From positions 228,263,501 through 228,327,500 of the forward strand of contig NC_134137.1 of the NCBI RefSeq assembly GCF_033958435.1: DNA of 64,000 bases. Direction: 5' to 3'. Position 1 is the stretch's first letter, and each line of letters opens with the position of its first letter. A model generated the notes under the pieces. It ran no database searches. It was not told the origin of the DNA and saw only the letters and a list, made by a program, of their open reading frames with translations. The DNA comes from Carettochelys insculpta. Taxonomy: Eukaryota; Chordata; Testudines; Carettochelyidae. This document shows positions 21,105-31,839 of this stretch, piece after piece. The translations under genes were made by a program, and so were the position numbers.

Positions 21105-23336
21105 TCAAACTTGCTGTCTCAGGGCTTGCCCCGAGGGTGCGTGACCCTGCTGGGGGTGTCGTCTGGGGGCCCTATACTGTTGCTGCTGGTGGTGGCGTCC
21201 CTGGTCATAGTGCCGTTGGTATTGTGTACGCTGAGGTTGATAAGTGTAGTGCCTTTGCTGGGGGTAAAACTTCTTCCTCCTGTACGGAGGGGTATATATG
21301 CCCAGGGTCCTAAGCGTGGTTCTCAAGTCCTTGCTGGAGTGTAGGACCGAGTCAGTTGAATCTGCGAATAACTTCTGTTTATCAAATGGAAGGTCTACGA
21401 TTTTTGTTTGCAGATCTCTGGGAATGCCGGACGTCTGGAGCCACAATTCCCTACGCATTACCACTGCTGTGGCTGTGGAGCATGCTGCCGTGTCTGCCAT
21501 GTCCAGGGCAATCTGGACTCCTGTTCATGAGGCCGCGTAGCCCTCTTGGATGATAGCTTTTAGCACTGGTTTCTTATCCTCTGGAAAGAAATCCATGAGA
21601 GAAGCAAGTCTGGAATAATTGTTGAAGTTGTGGTTTGACAGGTGTGCTGCATAGTTTGCCATTCTGAGAAGTAAGGTAGAGGAGGAATAGACCTTCCTAC
21701 CGAATGTGTCTAATTTCCTCACGTCTTTTTCTGACCCTCCTGATTTATATTGGGGTGTATTGGATCTCTGCTGTGATGATTCGACTACCAGGGAATTTGG
21801 TTGGGGGTGGCTAAATAGGAATGCCATGCCCTTGGCTGGGACAAAGTATTTCTTATCCGCCCTCTTATTTGTGGGAGGGGTAGTGGCTGGAGTCTGCCAT
21901 ATGTTGGTGGCTGATTCCATAATCGCTTCATCTAGTGGGATAGCGATCTTAGATGAAGCCGGGGGTCTTAAATTTCTCAGGAGTTTATGATGTTTCTCCT
22001 GCACCTCCGCTATGTGAATGTCCTGTGTTTGTGCTACTCTCTTGACTAGTTCTTGGAATTGCCTAAGGTCATCCAGGGGGAAATATCCCCGGGGACAATC
22101 CCCTCATCTGGGGAGGACGAAGAGGCATCGCTATGATACACCTCCCCTAATTCCTCCGATTCCTGGATTTGTTCATATGCTTGCCCTTTTGAAGATTCAG
22201 AGGGGAGGTCCAGGGCCTGTGGACCAACGTCCGCCTGGGGAGGCTGTGTTCTTCTCACGGAGTGAGACTGTGTGAAGGGGTGTTGGCGAGGTGTGGGGGG
22301 GGATCTACCCCTGGACCTGGACCCCCCTGTGCCGGTGTTCAGTATGGTAGGGACGGCCATAACAGCAGGGGCAAGGGCCCGGTGATGGGGATCTAGACCA
22401 CGATCGGAAAACGTACACATGGGGTCTAGATGAGTGTGACCTCAGTGATGATGCCGAGAGCGGTGGAGATGCTCTCTGATAGTATTCACAGGGGTCCCTA
22501 CTGGAGATTGGTGAAGGTTGTCTGGGCCAGGGGGATGGTGGTTGAAGGAACGGGGATGGAGGTCTGAAGCAGGCCATTGAAGTTGCTGCCCTATGTATTT
22601 CTGGGGGGGAGCTAGGCGATAATAGTAATGCGGTGGCCTCCAGGGATGGGCTGCGGTGCCTGGTTGTAGCTTTTACTTTTCCCCATCCCTGCAAAACAGG
22701 CGCCGCCCCCTCCCATGCCGAGGACCTCGCCGCCATTGTGGGTGCTGCGCTTGGTGCCCCTGTGCACGGCGCCGCGCGGGTAGCTTCCTCCAGCACCATT
22801 GGGTCCCGTGCCGGGTACCCCTGCTCTGGTGCCGTCAGTGCCACAGGGCTCGGTGCCGTGGGAGTCAGTGCTGCCGATTCTGGTGCCTGAGGCGCCGCTG
22901 GTGCCAATTGCTTCATTGTCAGAGGCCCCGGCGCCGCTGTGTGCGCTACACCTATCCCACTTTGAGCAGCCCGCGGGTTAGAGTCCTGTGCTCTGCTCGT
23001 CCTGCTCGCAGGTGTTACCGGCAAGGATCGAGCTGGAGACAGCTTCCTTTTCTTTTGTACAGAGGAGGTTAGGAAAGCCGCCTTCCTCTTGTGCGACCCT
23101 GAGGGCCCCTCTTTATGGGGCTTCTCCGATGGTTCAGGTTGGAGGGCCTTATCAAATAAAATCATTTTCAGCCTCATTTCCCTGTCTTTTCTGGCTCTGG
23201 CTGTGAGCTTGGAGCAGTGAGGACACTTTTGTGGAACGTGGGTCTCCCTGAGGCAACGAATGCACTCGCTATGCCCATCTGAGGCAGGCATGGCCTCGCG
23301 GCATGACGCACATTTCTTAAACCCCAGCAAGGACAT
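21105..23336 (-). pseudogene. DIRS GAG-like gene (two frameshifts, one stop)
   Basis: The N-terminal 343-codon frame (23336-22305) starts MSLLGFKKCASC and has clustered Cys/His (CASC, CIRC, KCPHC), consistent with a zinc-binding nucleic-acid protein, then Pro/Ser/Arg-rich low complexity. Coding then runs in another frame (about 22300-22080; VYHSDASSSSPDEGIVPGD) and returns to the first frame (QFQELVKRVAQTQDIHIAEV, 22004-21525). A TGA at 21525-21527 interrupts before MADTAACSTATAVVMRREL. The C-terminus is Gln/Arg/Tyr-rich. GAG would package element RNA. The two frameshifts compensate each other. Confidence 0.8.
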
Positions 23337-23646
23337 CTCGGCCCGGGCGTTTACGTCTTTGAATGTTCATCGGGCACTTAACAGCTAATCAGTCCTGGAA
23401 AAAAGACAACGTTTGTGGCTTTTAGGATAGCAGACCGCTTAGGGCGGCTGCCTGCAGTCTTCTCTCTCTCCCCTCTTTTTCTTCTTTTTTTTTTTAAACT
23501 ATATCTACATTTAACAGAACAACTTTAACAATGCTAACTAAACTATCAAACTAATAACTATTAGCAAGATTAACAAAATTAAAACATAGTTTTTATCTTT
23601 CTCAGGCGTTGGAGCCGGAGTGGAATCTGTCTGCAGCCGTTGGCGG

Positions 23647-23827
23647 TTGAGAACGAACTGGCGGGGACCGGATCGCGCATGTGACCGAAGGCGCGCAAAG
23701 GACCGGTGCGTGTCGGCGCATGCGCGACGCGACGCGACGGAGACTGCTAAAAATTTCCGCTCTGCGGCGCCAGGGTGAGCCCGACACCTACTGTGGAGCA
23801 CCCACAGGGACCACTCGAAGAAGAATT
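23647..23827. repeat. DIRS right inverted terminal repeat
   Basis: Reverse-complement match to the left terminal repeat, including GGCGCATGCGCGACG and ACCTACTGTGGAGCACCCAC, ending in GGACCACTCGAAGAAGAA. On the coding strand it lies upstream of GAG and would contain the element promoter. The interior of the repeat is CpG-rich. Confidence 0.88.
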
Positions 23828-24019
23828 CATAATACATATCTGTTTCTTCATAAGGAGAAAGCCCTTCACAGCTGGTGCTGTCAGTCCTTGGTTTTTCATT
23901 TACAGTTGTTAGAGCATGTGCTCTGGGTTTGTGAATGTGGGCATTTTCTCAGTGATCAGTGTGGTGTTGACTGCTAAGAAACTGGAGTGTGGTTCCTTTT
24001 TTTTAACAGCAGAGGTTAA

Positions 24020-24190
24020 AAGCTCAGTGGTTTGAGCATTGGCCTGCTAAACCCAGGGTTGTGAGCTCAATCCTTGCGGAGGCTGTTTAGGGATTGGGGC
24101 AAATAGATGTCAGGGGTGGTGCTTGGTCCTGCCAAGAGAGCAGGGGACTGGACTAGCTGACCTCCCAAGGTCCTTTTGAGTTCCCGAAGA
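24020..24190 (+). mobile_element. tRNA-derived SINE, copy B
   Basis: A box AGCTCAGTGGTTTGAGCATT-like and B box GGTTGTGAGCTCAATCC are well preserved. They are followed by the shared tail GGTGCTTGGTCCTGCC and GACCTCCCAAGGTCC. It matches copy A and copy D; it is a SINE rather than a tRNA gene because no cloverleaf of normal length closes around the boxes and the tail is shared. Confidence 0.8.
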
Positions 24191-24494
24191 TGTGTATCTC
24201 CAATTAAATTTTTTTTTTTGGTCATTGGGTATGAGTTTCTGGCTCTCCTGAAGCTTCGTCTGCACTTTAGTGCTGGTTTGCTTTGCCGTTGTCATAGCTG
24301 ATGGTTTCTGAGTAAATTCCTAGTTGCCTGGAGGTGTAGCTGTAGCATGGTCAGGAGAGCTGCAGGTGCTTAATAAGGAGGGAGTTAAAAACAGAGATGA
24401 TACAAAACTTAACTTTATCATTTTTGCCACCCACACCTATGTGTTTACTTAAAAAAGGAAACCCTCATCAAATAAGCAAACCAATAAGCAAATA

Positions 24495-24560
24495 TATATA
24501 TATTTTGTAGTTTGATAGTAGATATATCTATATATATCTATATATATATCTATCTACTGG
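24495..24560. repeat. AT/TATC microsatellite
   Basis: Runs of ATATATAT and TATCTATATATATC, followed by the tetranucleotide stretch CATCCATCCATC. Simple sequence only. Confidence 0.9.
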
Positions 24561-25538
24561 GCTTCATCCATCCATCAGTCCTCGATACCAGTGTAGTTTC
24601 CTTTTCAGATGTCTCTTTCTTTTTTCTTTTGGGCTTATGTACTTTCTCGTCTAAAGGTCCCTCATTTTTTTGACCTTATTGTGAAACAAACAACATTATT
24701 GTACAACACATGAAACAGTTTTGTAAATTTAAAATGCTCATTAGGGTATTTAAAAAAAGGGAGAAAAAAGTCACAGCTTCAAACAAAGCAATGGATTTCA
24801 GGTTGTACAACAACAAAGGCTTTTATTGCTACCGCTTTTTAAAAAAGACTGGCTAAATGCATCACATTTTTGTGTAATTGCTCACAGGCAGACTTGAACC
24901 TCAGAACCGCTGGAGCATAATGCATGACCCGCAGTGTGAGGTAAATTTAGCTAGCTCTCAGCTCAGGCTGTAGAAGAAATTCGTTCTTTCTGTTCATGGT
25001 CTAGGTGCCACTACATGGGACAGTGAACCACACCTAGGTATGTGGGTTACATTTGTGGGATGCAAAACTTGGAAAAGCTTGGAAACCCCTCCCCTTCCCC
25101 TTCATACTGGGAGACTTTAATTATCCGAACATTTGTTGGGAGACCAATACAGCAGCACACAGACAATCCAGGAAGTTTTTGGAGAATGTTGGGGATAACT
25201 TCCTGGTAAAAGTACTGATGGAACCAACCAGGGGCTGTGCGCAACTTGACCTGCTGCTCACAAACAGGGAAGAACTAGTAACAGAAATAGAAGTGGGTGG
25301 TAACCTGCGCTGCAGTGATCATGAGATGGGAGATTTCAGGATCCTGACAAAAGGAAGAGAGGTGAGCAGTAACATACAGACCCTTGATTTCAAAAGAACA
25401 GACTTTGACTCCCTGAGAGAACTGATGGGCAGGATCCCTTGGGAAACGAAGACGAAGGGGAAAAGCGTTCAGGAGAACTGGCAATACTTTAAAGAAGTCT
25501 TGCTGAAGGCACAGGAACAGACAATCTCGCTGTATAAC

Positions 25539-27310
25539 TGCTGGGCTTTTTTCTGGTCAGGTGGTAATTTACAATAAGCCCTTAGAAGGAGGTCACAAGC
25601 CTCCTAAGCACAGATCCCAGACAGTCCCCTGCTGCAATCCCAGGCAGGAGAGCTCCACCCCAGTTCTCACTAGACCCCGCCCAAGCCTCCTAGCAGGAAG
25701 TGGCTGGCACGGAAAGGCGAGAGCAAGGACAAGGCAGAAATAGGTGAAACAAATTAACTATTTTATTAAAGCACACTGTTAAATAACAAACTAACTATAA
25801 TGAACTAAACAATAACTATAGCTATAAACTTATGATGAACCTTGGATTGTAGATTTCTTGGTGTAGTTAATAAATTTTTATTTCTCCGGAAGGCAAAAAT
25901 TCAGTTTATTAGTGATGGAAAGGTGAGAGGGGTGAAGGGATTTATATTATCCCTGCTACCAACTTTTACAGGCAGAGCGAGGGGTGCTAACCCCCGCTCC
26001 TGGCCAGGGGCAGGACGCTACACCTGCCTCAAAGAAAGGCCCTTGGGGTCAGTTGAGGGTAGCTCCGCCATTTGTGGGAGGCTCTCCGATACCCAATTTG
26101 TGGGCACTTTTTATGATGTGCTCCTGGGGGGCCTCAGCTCTTCCTCAGGAAGCACTGTGTTGGTAGCTTGCGGGAAGCGAGGAGGCTGGGCCTTCACTCA
26201 CTGTATGTGGAAGAATATAGGTATCACAAGGTAGGGGATAACACCTTCCTAACAGAATTATCAATAAAGGATTCAATGTTAAACCTATACTATAATAACA
26301 ACAATACTATCAATATAAAGCAGTAAACAATTAATAATTAAATGTGCTGTATTATAACCCTGGGCACACAGGCCTGGCCCTAGGGTCAGGCCCTCAGGTT
26401 CTGTGCCGACCCCATCAGGCCGGCACACTGCAGGGGCGCAACCCTTACACCCCCGTTGGGGGCCCCAACGTCCCAGGTGAGATTTGTTTTAAATGTGTAT
26501 GAGGTGTCAGTTTCAGTAGACAAGTTACGTGTCCTGAAGTTGATGTCTGATCCAGTAGAATGAGTCGAGTCCAGGTAGAGTGGAAAAGCCGGTAGTCAAA
26601 ATGGTGGCGCCGGTGAGGTAGGCGTGGAGGTGTTAAAGATGGCGGCCTCTGGGTTTGGCAGCCAGGATCGCAGTACCCACCTGACGGCAGGCCAGTTCGA
26701 CACCTGGCCGCCGCCCTGCAGAGGCCGTTTGCCGCTGTCGCCATGTGGGAGAGGAGCTGCTGCTTGAGAGTGCAGGCGCCGCTTGAGTCCGGTCAGCACC
26801 GCAGGTGTAGTGGCGGCGCTGAAATGATTTAGCTCAAAGATAGTGATTTCAGCTAATCTTCACCGCTCTAGGCTAGCCTAAGGGCTCGGCAGACGCCGCA
26901 GATGCAGCCACGCCTCACTATATGGAGTAGCAGGGTCTAGCCTGTGTCCTCCAGGGCCACAGAATGGCCTGAGGCACCTGCTTATATGCAGGGAGTTCAT
27001 ACATGATTCATGATTCTAAATGAATATTCATGATTGTACCTGCGGTTTTCAATTAGGTCCTCTGGGGTGTGGAAGGTGCTAGAAGCTCTCACCTCCGCCC
27101 AATCAGAGGCCTAGAATTCAAACACCTTGTTATGAGTTCAGGTTACCGGGGAAACCAACTGTCAAAAAGTGACCGTTGGTAATGCTGCCAAATGGCAGCC
27201 TGTGAGACTTTGGATTTTTCATGTGCCTGCACTGATTTTTCATAGCCAAAGGCGTGTATTCCCTGGCCCACGGGGACGATAATGTCCTTAGATATTATAA
27301 AATCATGACA
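25539..27310. mobile_element. Solo LTR (1772 bp) with 5-bp target duplication
   Basis: The unit begins TGCTGGGC and ends TCATGACA (TG...CA) and is flanked by ATAAC at 25534-25538 and 27311-27315. No internal coding region or second LTR is present, so it is a solo LTR left by recombination. On the minus strand a TATA-like CATATAAG (near 26985) and an AATAAA-type signal (near 25765) suggest that orientation, but the long spacing makes this tentative. A GC-rich block at 26390-26900 contrasts with an AT-rich block at 25745-25870. The 5-bp duplication fits several LTR-element classes; the family is not identified. Confidence 0.85.
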
Positions 27311-27420
27311 ATAACAAGAAATGCAAATATGGTAGACAACCAGCTTGGCTTAATGGGGAAATCCTTGGTCAGCTTAAACTCAAAAAAGACGCATATAGGA
27401 AATGGAAACGTGGACAGATA

Positions 27421-27535
27421 AGTGGGGCAAATAGATCTCAGGGATGGTACTTGGTCCTGCCAAGAGGGCAGGGGACTGGACTAGATGACCTCCTAAGGTC
27501 CCTTCCAGTGCATGGAGATGTGTGTAAATATAGGG
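27421..27535 (+). mobile_element. tRNA-SINE 3' fragment, copy C
   Basis: Contains only the shared tail: GATGGTACTTGGTCCTGCCA, GGGACTGGACTAGATGACCT and GGTCCCTTCCAGTG. It is inserted within the CR1 coding fragment at the Lys-Arg-Gly-Gln-Ile-Ser position. Confidence 0.75.
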
Positions 27536-27739
27536 CTGGAAAATACCGGGCCGTAGTAAGGTCAGCAAAGGCACAACTGAAACTGCAGCTGGCAAGGGAT
27601 GTGAAGCGTAACAAGAAAGGTTTCTATGGGCATGTTAACAATAAGAGGCTAAGCCATTGAGTTCAACAGGGTGAGTCAGCGCTGTAATTGTACTCAAACA
27701 TTCCTGATAGAACAATGGCTAGGGGGGCGAGTGCTTTCC

Positions 27740-28812
27740 CTTCAAAAAAAACAAACACTTTTTTCCCCCTCCCAGCAACTTTCTCCCACACATCTTTTCA
27801 GGTTTTTTTTCAGTAAAATGGGACCCTTTATGCCAAGTGGGGTTTCACAAACTTTTTTATCATTATTATTTTATTTAAAAGATGTACTGACCGTGGTGTC
27901 CACCAAAACTGTTACTCCCTTATAGGCCACACAAACCTTTTAACGGAAACATAGTTAGTCACCAAAACTCTTTGCTATAGATATTTATACCGGCAACTTT
28001 GCTATCACTGATATGACCCCCTCACAATTTTCTAACATAATCTTTTTAGCTGTCTGACAAATAGTCTTTTTCCTAAGCAGAGTTCTGTAGTTTTTGTACA
28101 CCCTAGATGGTCAATATCAAGCTCTAAGTGAGCATCTTCTGATTTGGTCATTGTCTTGAAAACCCCATGAGGGTCTCAACTGAATTGCTCTGCATTTACC
28201 AAGGTCACCCCTTCACTAAATGTTTTTGCGGTAAGTACAAACATTGCATAGTATAGTCTATGGCAATAACAGTGTTTAAGAAGCATCGTGGTACAAGATG
28301 GTCTCTTTTTCTGTGGTGCTGTATGTTCTGGGGGAAGTGCAACACTCTGATTGGTAGAGGGTAGTAGGGGGAACAGCTAAAGGGGGTCATGGGACCCTCT
28401 TTTGGGCATCTCACTCCACCCCAGAACCTGCCCTATTTGGTCAAGCCTGCTCCCCAGAAAGTCCTATGGAGACAAAACCACTCCTGGTTGGTAGAGGTGG
28501 GAGAAGTTCTTAAGAGGGGTCACATGACCTACTTCTGGGTGGTTCATCCTGCCATGGAACTGCCCCCCCATTGGTCAAATCTGATCTTGGGGCAGTCCTA
28601 TGGAAGCAGAACCCCTCCACATTGGTAGAGGGTGGTGGAACAACTTCTTGGTGGGGTCACATGACACCCTTGCTTCCAGTCATGTGCCTGGCTTTAACCC
28701 TGGAATTACTAACCCCAGGGGTGGGACTTCTGGTGACAGCTGGGCCCAGCCTAATGGGTCAGGGGATGCGATTGATTGACATTAGACCCTTTATACTATT
28801 TGACAGCTTGGC
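27740..28812 (-). mobile_element. Unclassified repeat with ~135-bp tandem units, copy 2 (inverted)
   Basis: Reverse complement of copy 1 at 14190-16430: the distal part (27780-28210), about three tandem units at about 28384, 28517 and 28654, and the leading edge (TGTCAAATAGTATAAAGGGT on the minus strand, near 28805) match in order. It is shorter than copy 1 because some internal sequence is missing. The two copies are 11-14 kb apart in opposite orientations. Confidence 0.7.
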
Positions 28813-29920
28813 TGCACTGGGAGCCTGCAGGGCCCGTAAGGCTAGTAGGGAGCACGGACCTTGTATTGCTTTCTCCTCTGGCTCTGACGGAGGGGCAGGC
28901 AAAGAGGGCGAGAGGAGAGCAGAGGGAACAGCTATGGGGAGAGCAGATGGGCAAGAGATGCCTGTTTCAGATAAGATATCCCGAAGTTGGTAGGGGGGGC
29001 TCTGTGTGTCCCCTTTGTGTGTGGATTGGAGTGTAGGGGGAGGCTGTGAGTGTGGATTTGAGGGAAGCTTGCATATGCCCATAAAATTAGGATAACAACA
29101 CTTACCCCTATGCTACCCTGAGCCTCTGTGATGATAAATTAATGTCTGTACAGGGCTTTCCTGTGCTCTGGTAGGGAACTGGGAATGTTCCAGTGCTTTG
29201 CCCATCCGAATACAAACTGCCATTTTCTCTGAGACTACCACAGCTCCAAATCAGGACTTTTATTCACAGTGTCTCCCAAGACACAAGGGGCTCAGGGCAC
29301 CACCCCCACCTCTGATCCAGGGAGTACTTGCTGCTGCTTTGCAGAGATCAGACTGGCCACAAGGCTTTGGGAGAGTTTAAGGTGTGGTGTTTTTCAGGGT
29401 AGGGAGCTACAGGGGTCAGAGTTTAGGATATGTGATTGTGCTGGATATGTGTAGAAATACCCCATAGCAGTGCATTTCCTTGTGTACAGAAGTTTGCAGT
29501 TTGTTTTTTTCAGGCCATGGTACAGCTCCTGAAATGCGCCGCTTATGTAGTCATTAGATGCTTCCCTACAGGTCAGGGCAGAGGGGATGGAGTATTTGAG
29601 AGAGCAGGGAGAGGCTTAGACAAGGCTGTGGCTGATATCCAGGCATGTAAATCAGGGGACGCATTTTCAGAGGTGCTGAGCATCTGCTGTTTCCATTGAC
29701 TTCAATGGTTCATCCCCTCTCCAAATGCAGCCACTCATTTCAGTGTCTACCTAGCTTGGAAGGCCGAGCTTTAGACATCCAGGCTTGAACATTCTGATGA
29801 CTTGAAGGCTACAAGACTTGTCTAAAATCTGTGGTAGGGCCGTGAGCAGAACCTGATTCTCCTGGGGGCCAGTCCTTTGCTCTAAACTTCTTCCTATAGG
29901 ATCTGAATGAACACATCGCT
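28813..29920. other. Unassigned sequence
   Basis: No gene family or repeat was recognised. Overlapping ORFs near 28570-29080 on both strands have no domains. Confidence 0.5.
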
Positions 29921-30309
29921 GCATCTACACTAGCAAGTTCTTTCAAAAGATTTTTTGAAAGAAGGGGGTCTCTTTCAAAAGATTCTGTAGAGTGTCTCCA
30001 CACAAAAAGCATTCTGTCGAAAGTAAATTGAAAGAATGTGGTGATCTTTTTGAAATTGCTCTTCCTTTCCTGTTTCAGGAAGATTGCCCACCTTTCAAAA
30101 GCTTCTTTTGAAAGAAAACATCTGTAGATGCTCCTCAGGGCCCTTCTTTCAAAAGAACAGTCTTACTTTTTGATCGTTGGCCTGTTCTGTCAAAGAGTGG
30201 GGGCTGTGTGGACACTATCTTTGGAAAGAGCAGATTGCTCTTTTGATCCGCTTTTTTGTGCGTGGACACATTCTTTTGGAAGAAATCTGTAGTGTAGATG
30301 TAGCCATAG
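29921..30309. mobile_element. CTTTCAAAAGA-type MITE
   Basis: The ends read GCTGCATCTACACTAGC and AGTGTAGATGTAGCC, inverted repeats of the GCTACxTCTACAC family. The interior is rich in CTTTCAAAAGATT/TTTGAAAGAA palindromic units. A related copy lies at 58013-58448. No coding content. Confidence 0.75.
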
Positions 30310-31729
30310 GATATAAATAGTTTCTTATCAATAAAATTACTCTGACTGGCTGTCCATTATGATTATTTAAAGTTATAAAGTGTTTCTTTCCTACATTGCC
30401 ACTGTCTCATATGTTACCTTTTTGTTTTAAAAATGGATATTATATTTCTATTATATTTATTTCATAGTTTTCCATGGATGAAAAATGGTCGTAAAACTAA
30501 CAATCAAGGACTTCAGGGGGAACAGAAACTCTTGAGGCTGATGTGACCCACTGTGAAATGCACCTAAAGAAACATCCTGCTGCTTTCACCCACCACTGAA
30601 TGAAAGGTGCCACTTGACCAAGCATGCAGACCAGGCTTCTAAGTTCAGAGTTAACTGAACAACTGCATCACCAGAAGTTTGTTGGAAATAATTTGTGAGT
30701 AATTGTGAATGTGTAGATAGCAGCCCTACCTAGTCCGCCAGGGTATCCAGGCACGCAGAACGACAGCTTGTAGCAGGGGCACAACTAAGTGGCATGGCCA
30801 CAGCTAGCAAAAATGTGTATTTTATTTAGTATTGGTTATAAGACTATAAGTAGGATGTGTAATTTCACGTGTAATGATTTGCTTATAAGTTCTGTGGCTA
30901 TTTCTCCCTGTGTCTCTCATGATTAGATAATGTTTACTGTAAGGCCTTGCTCCCTATTAGTGTTACAAATTAAGTTGTATCCCTTGTCTGCATCCAAAAC
31001 TAAGTTGTGTCCTCTAGCAATTATTGATCTTGTCTGTACAATTGTTTGGTGTGAGTGGCGGGTGGGTGTGAGTGAAAGCCATCACAGATGACCAGGGGAT
31101 CAAGAAGAAGTGGAAACTTTGAAGATGACAGGAAACAGCATGAGTCTGAATTGAATTAGCAGCGCTGACAAACCTGGGAGACAGGCAGAGACTCCCCCAA
31201 GAGTGAGAAACAAGGATGGGCAGCCTGACAAGCACCATCAAAGGATAACACTGAAAAGCACAGACTAACACCTCCTCAGGGCGCTGCATGACACTGCAAA
31301 ACCCACACTCAAATGGGAATTTACACGTATAAGAAGGGAAGCTCTTGCCACAGGACTCTGGGAAGTGCCGTAACTAGCTAATTTTGCACCTGGGGCAAGA
31401 ATATAAAGTTGCACCCCGTCAAGGTGCAGGGTGTGTGTGTCGCATTATTGCCACCTTTACCGCTGCCCTGACTGCAGAGCTGGGCTTCCAGAGTGGTGGC
31501 TGTTAGCTGGGCATCCAGCTGTGAAGGCCATGCCCTTTCAGCAGCAGTGCAGAAGTAAGGGTGACAATACAATATTTGGGTTCAGTCCTGCAAGCCAGCT
31601 CTAAGAGGAGTGTCATAGGAACCCTGACTTCTCACTCAGACAGTCTTGCCTGGCCAGTAAGACTGACTTGAGCCACCATGGACTGGTAACTACGTGCCAT
31701 CTGCAGGACCTGTGAAAACAAACATGCAG
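30310..31729. other. Unassigned sequence
   Basis: No gene recognised. The stretch 31370-31630 has the look of a degraded DNA-transposon repeat but lacks clear termini. Confidence 0.45.
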
Positions 31730-31823
31730 TCCACTAGCACTTTAAAGATTAACAAAATAATTTATTAGGTGATGAGCTTTTGTGGAGCGGACACACTTCT
31801 TCAGACCCAGGCCCTGTGTGTGT
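31730..31823 (-). repeat. PLE-type tail segment
   Basis: GTCCACTAGCACTTTAAAGA, AACAAAATAATTTATTAGGT and GATGAGCTTTTGTGG match, in reverse orientation, the terminal tail of the Penelope-like elements. A second PLE unit is inserted just after it. Confidence 0.7.
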
Positions 31824-31839
31824 TTGTCTTTATACAGCA

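Larger units (their letters stand above)
17722..23827 (-). mobile_element. DIRS-type tyrosine-recombinase retrotransposon
   Basis: This ~6.1-kb element encodes, in minus orientation, GAG (23336-21105), RT/RNase H with a C-terminal extension (21049-18926) and a tyrosine recombinase (19047-18136) overlapping the RT end. Inverted terminal repeats of roughly 175 bp lie at 17751-17929 and 23647-23822. An internal complementary region just downstream of the recombinase (17989-18095) is complementary to both termini joined together. This is the arrangement by which DIRS elements regenerate their ends through a circular intermediate, integrating without target duplication. Only a few disabling mutations are visible (stops in GAG and YR and two GAG frameshifts), so the copy is fairly young. 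Confidence 0.93.
23828..25010. other. AT-rich sequence with one SINE and a microsatellite
   Basis: Apart from the SINE at 24020-24190 and the AT/TATC microsatellite at 24495-24560, nothing was recognised. A minus-strand frame (24295-24190) reads MTTAKQTSTKVQTKLQESQK but runs into the SINE and is not supported as a gene. Confidence 0.5.
25053..27660 (+). mobile_element. CR1 LINE ORF2 fragment (endonuclease part), split by an LTR and a SINE piece
   Basis: The plus-strand frame contains the C-terminal half of the apurinic endonuclease: FILGDFNYPNICWE (GDFN active-site motif), TRGCAQLDLLLTN and LRCSDHEMGDFRI (SDH catalytic box), then the linker toward RT. It is broken at 25538 by a solo LTR and resumes at 27311-27416 with QPAWLNGEILGQLKLKKDAY. 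A SINE fragment interrupts at about 27421-27535 before YRAVVRSAKAQLKLQLARDV. Removing the LTR with one target-site copy restores the frame exactly. It is a dead fragment lacking the RT domain. Confidence 0.9.

Noticed and set aside
24110..24295. Minus-strand ORF starting MTTAKQTSTKVQTK
   Set aside because: More than half of it is antisense SINE sequence and no homologous protein is recognised.
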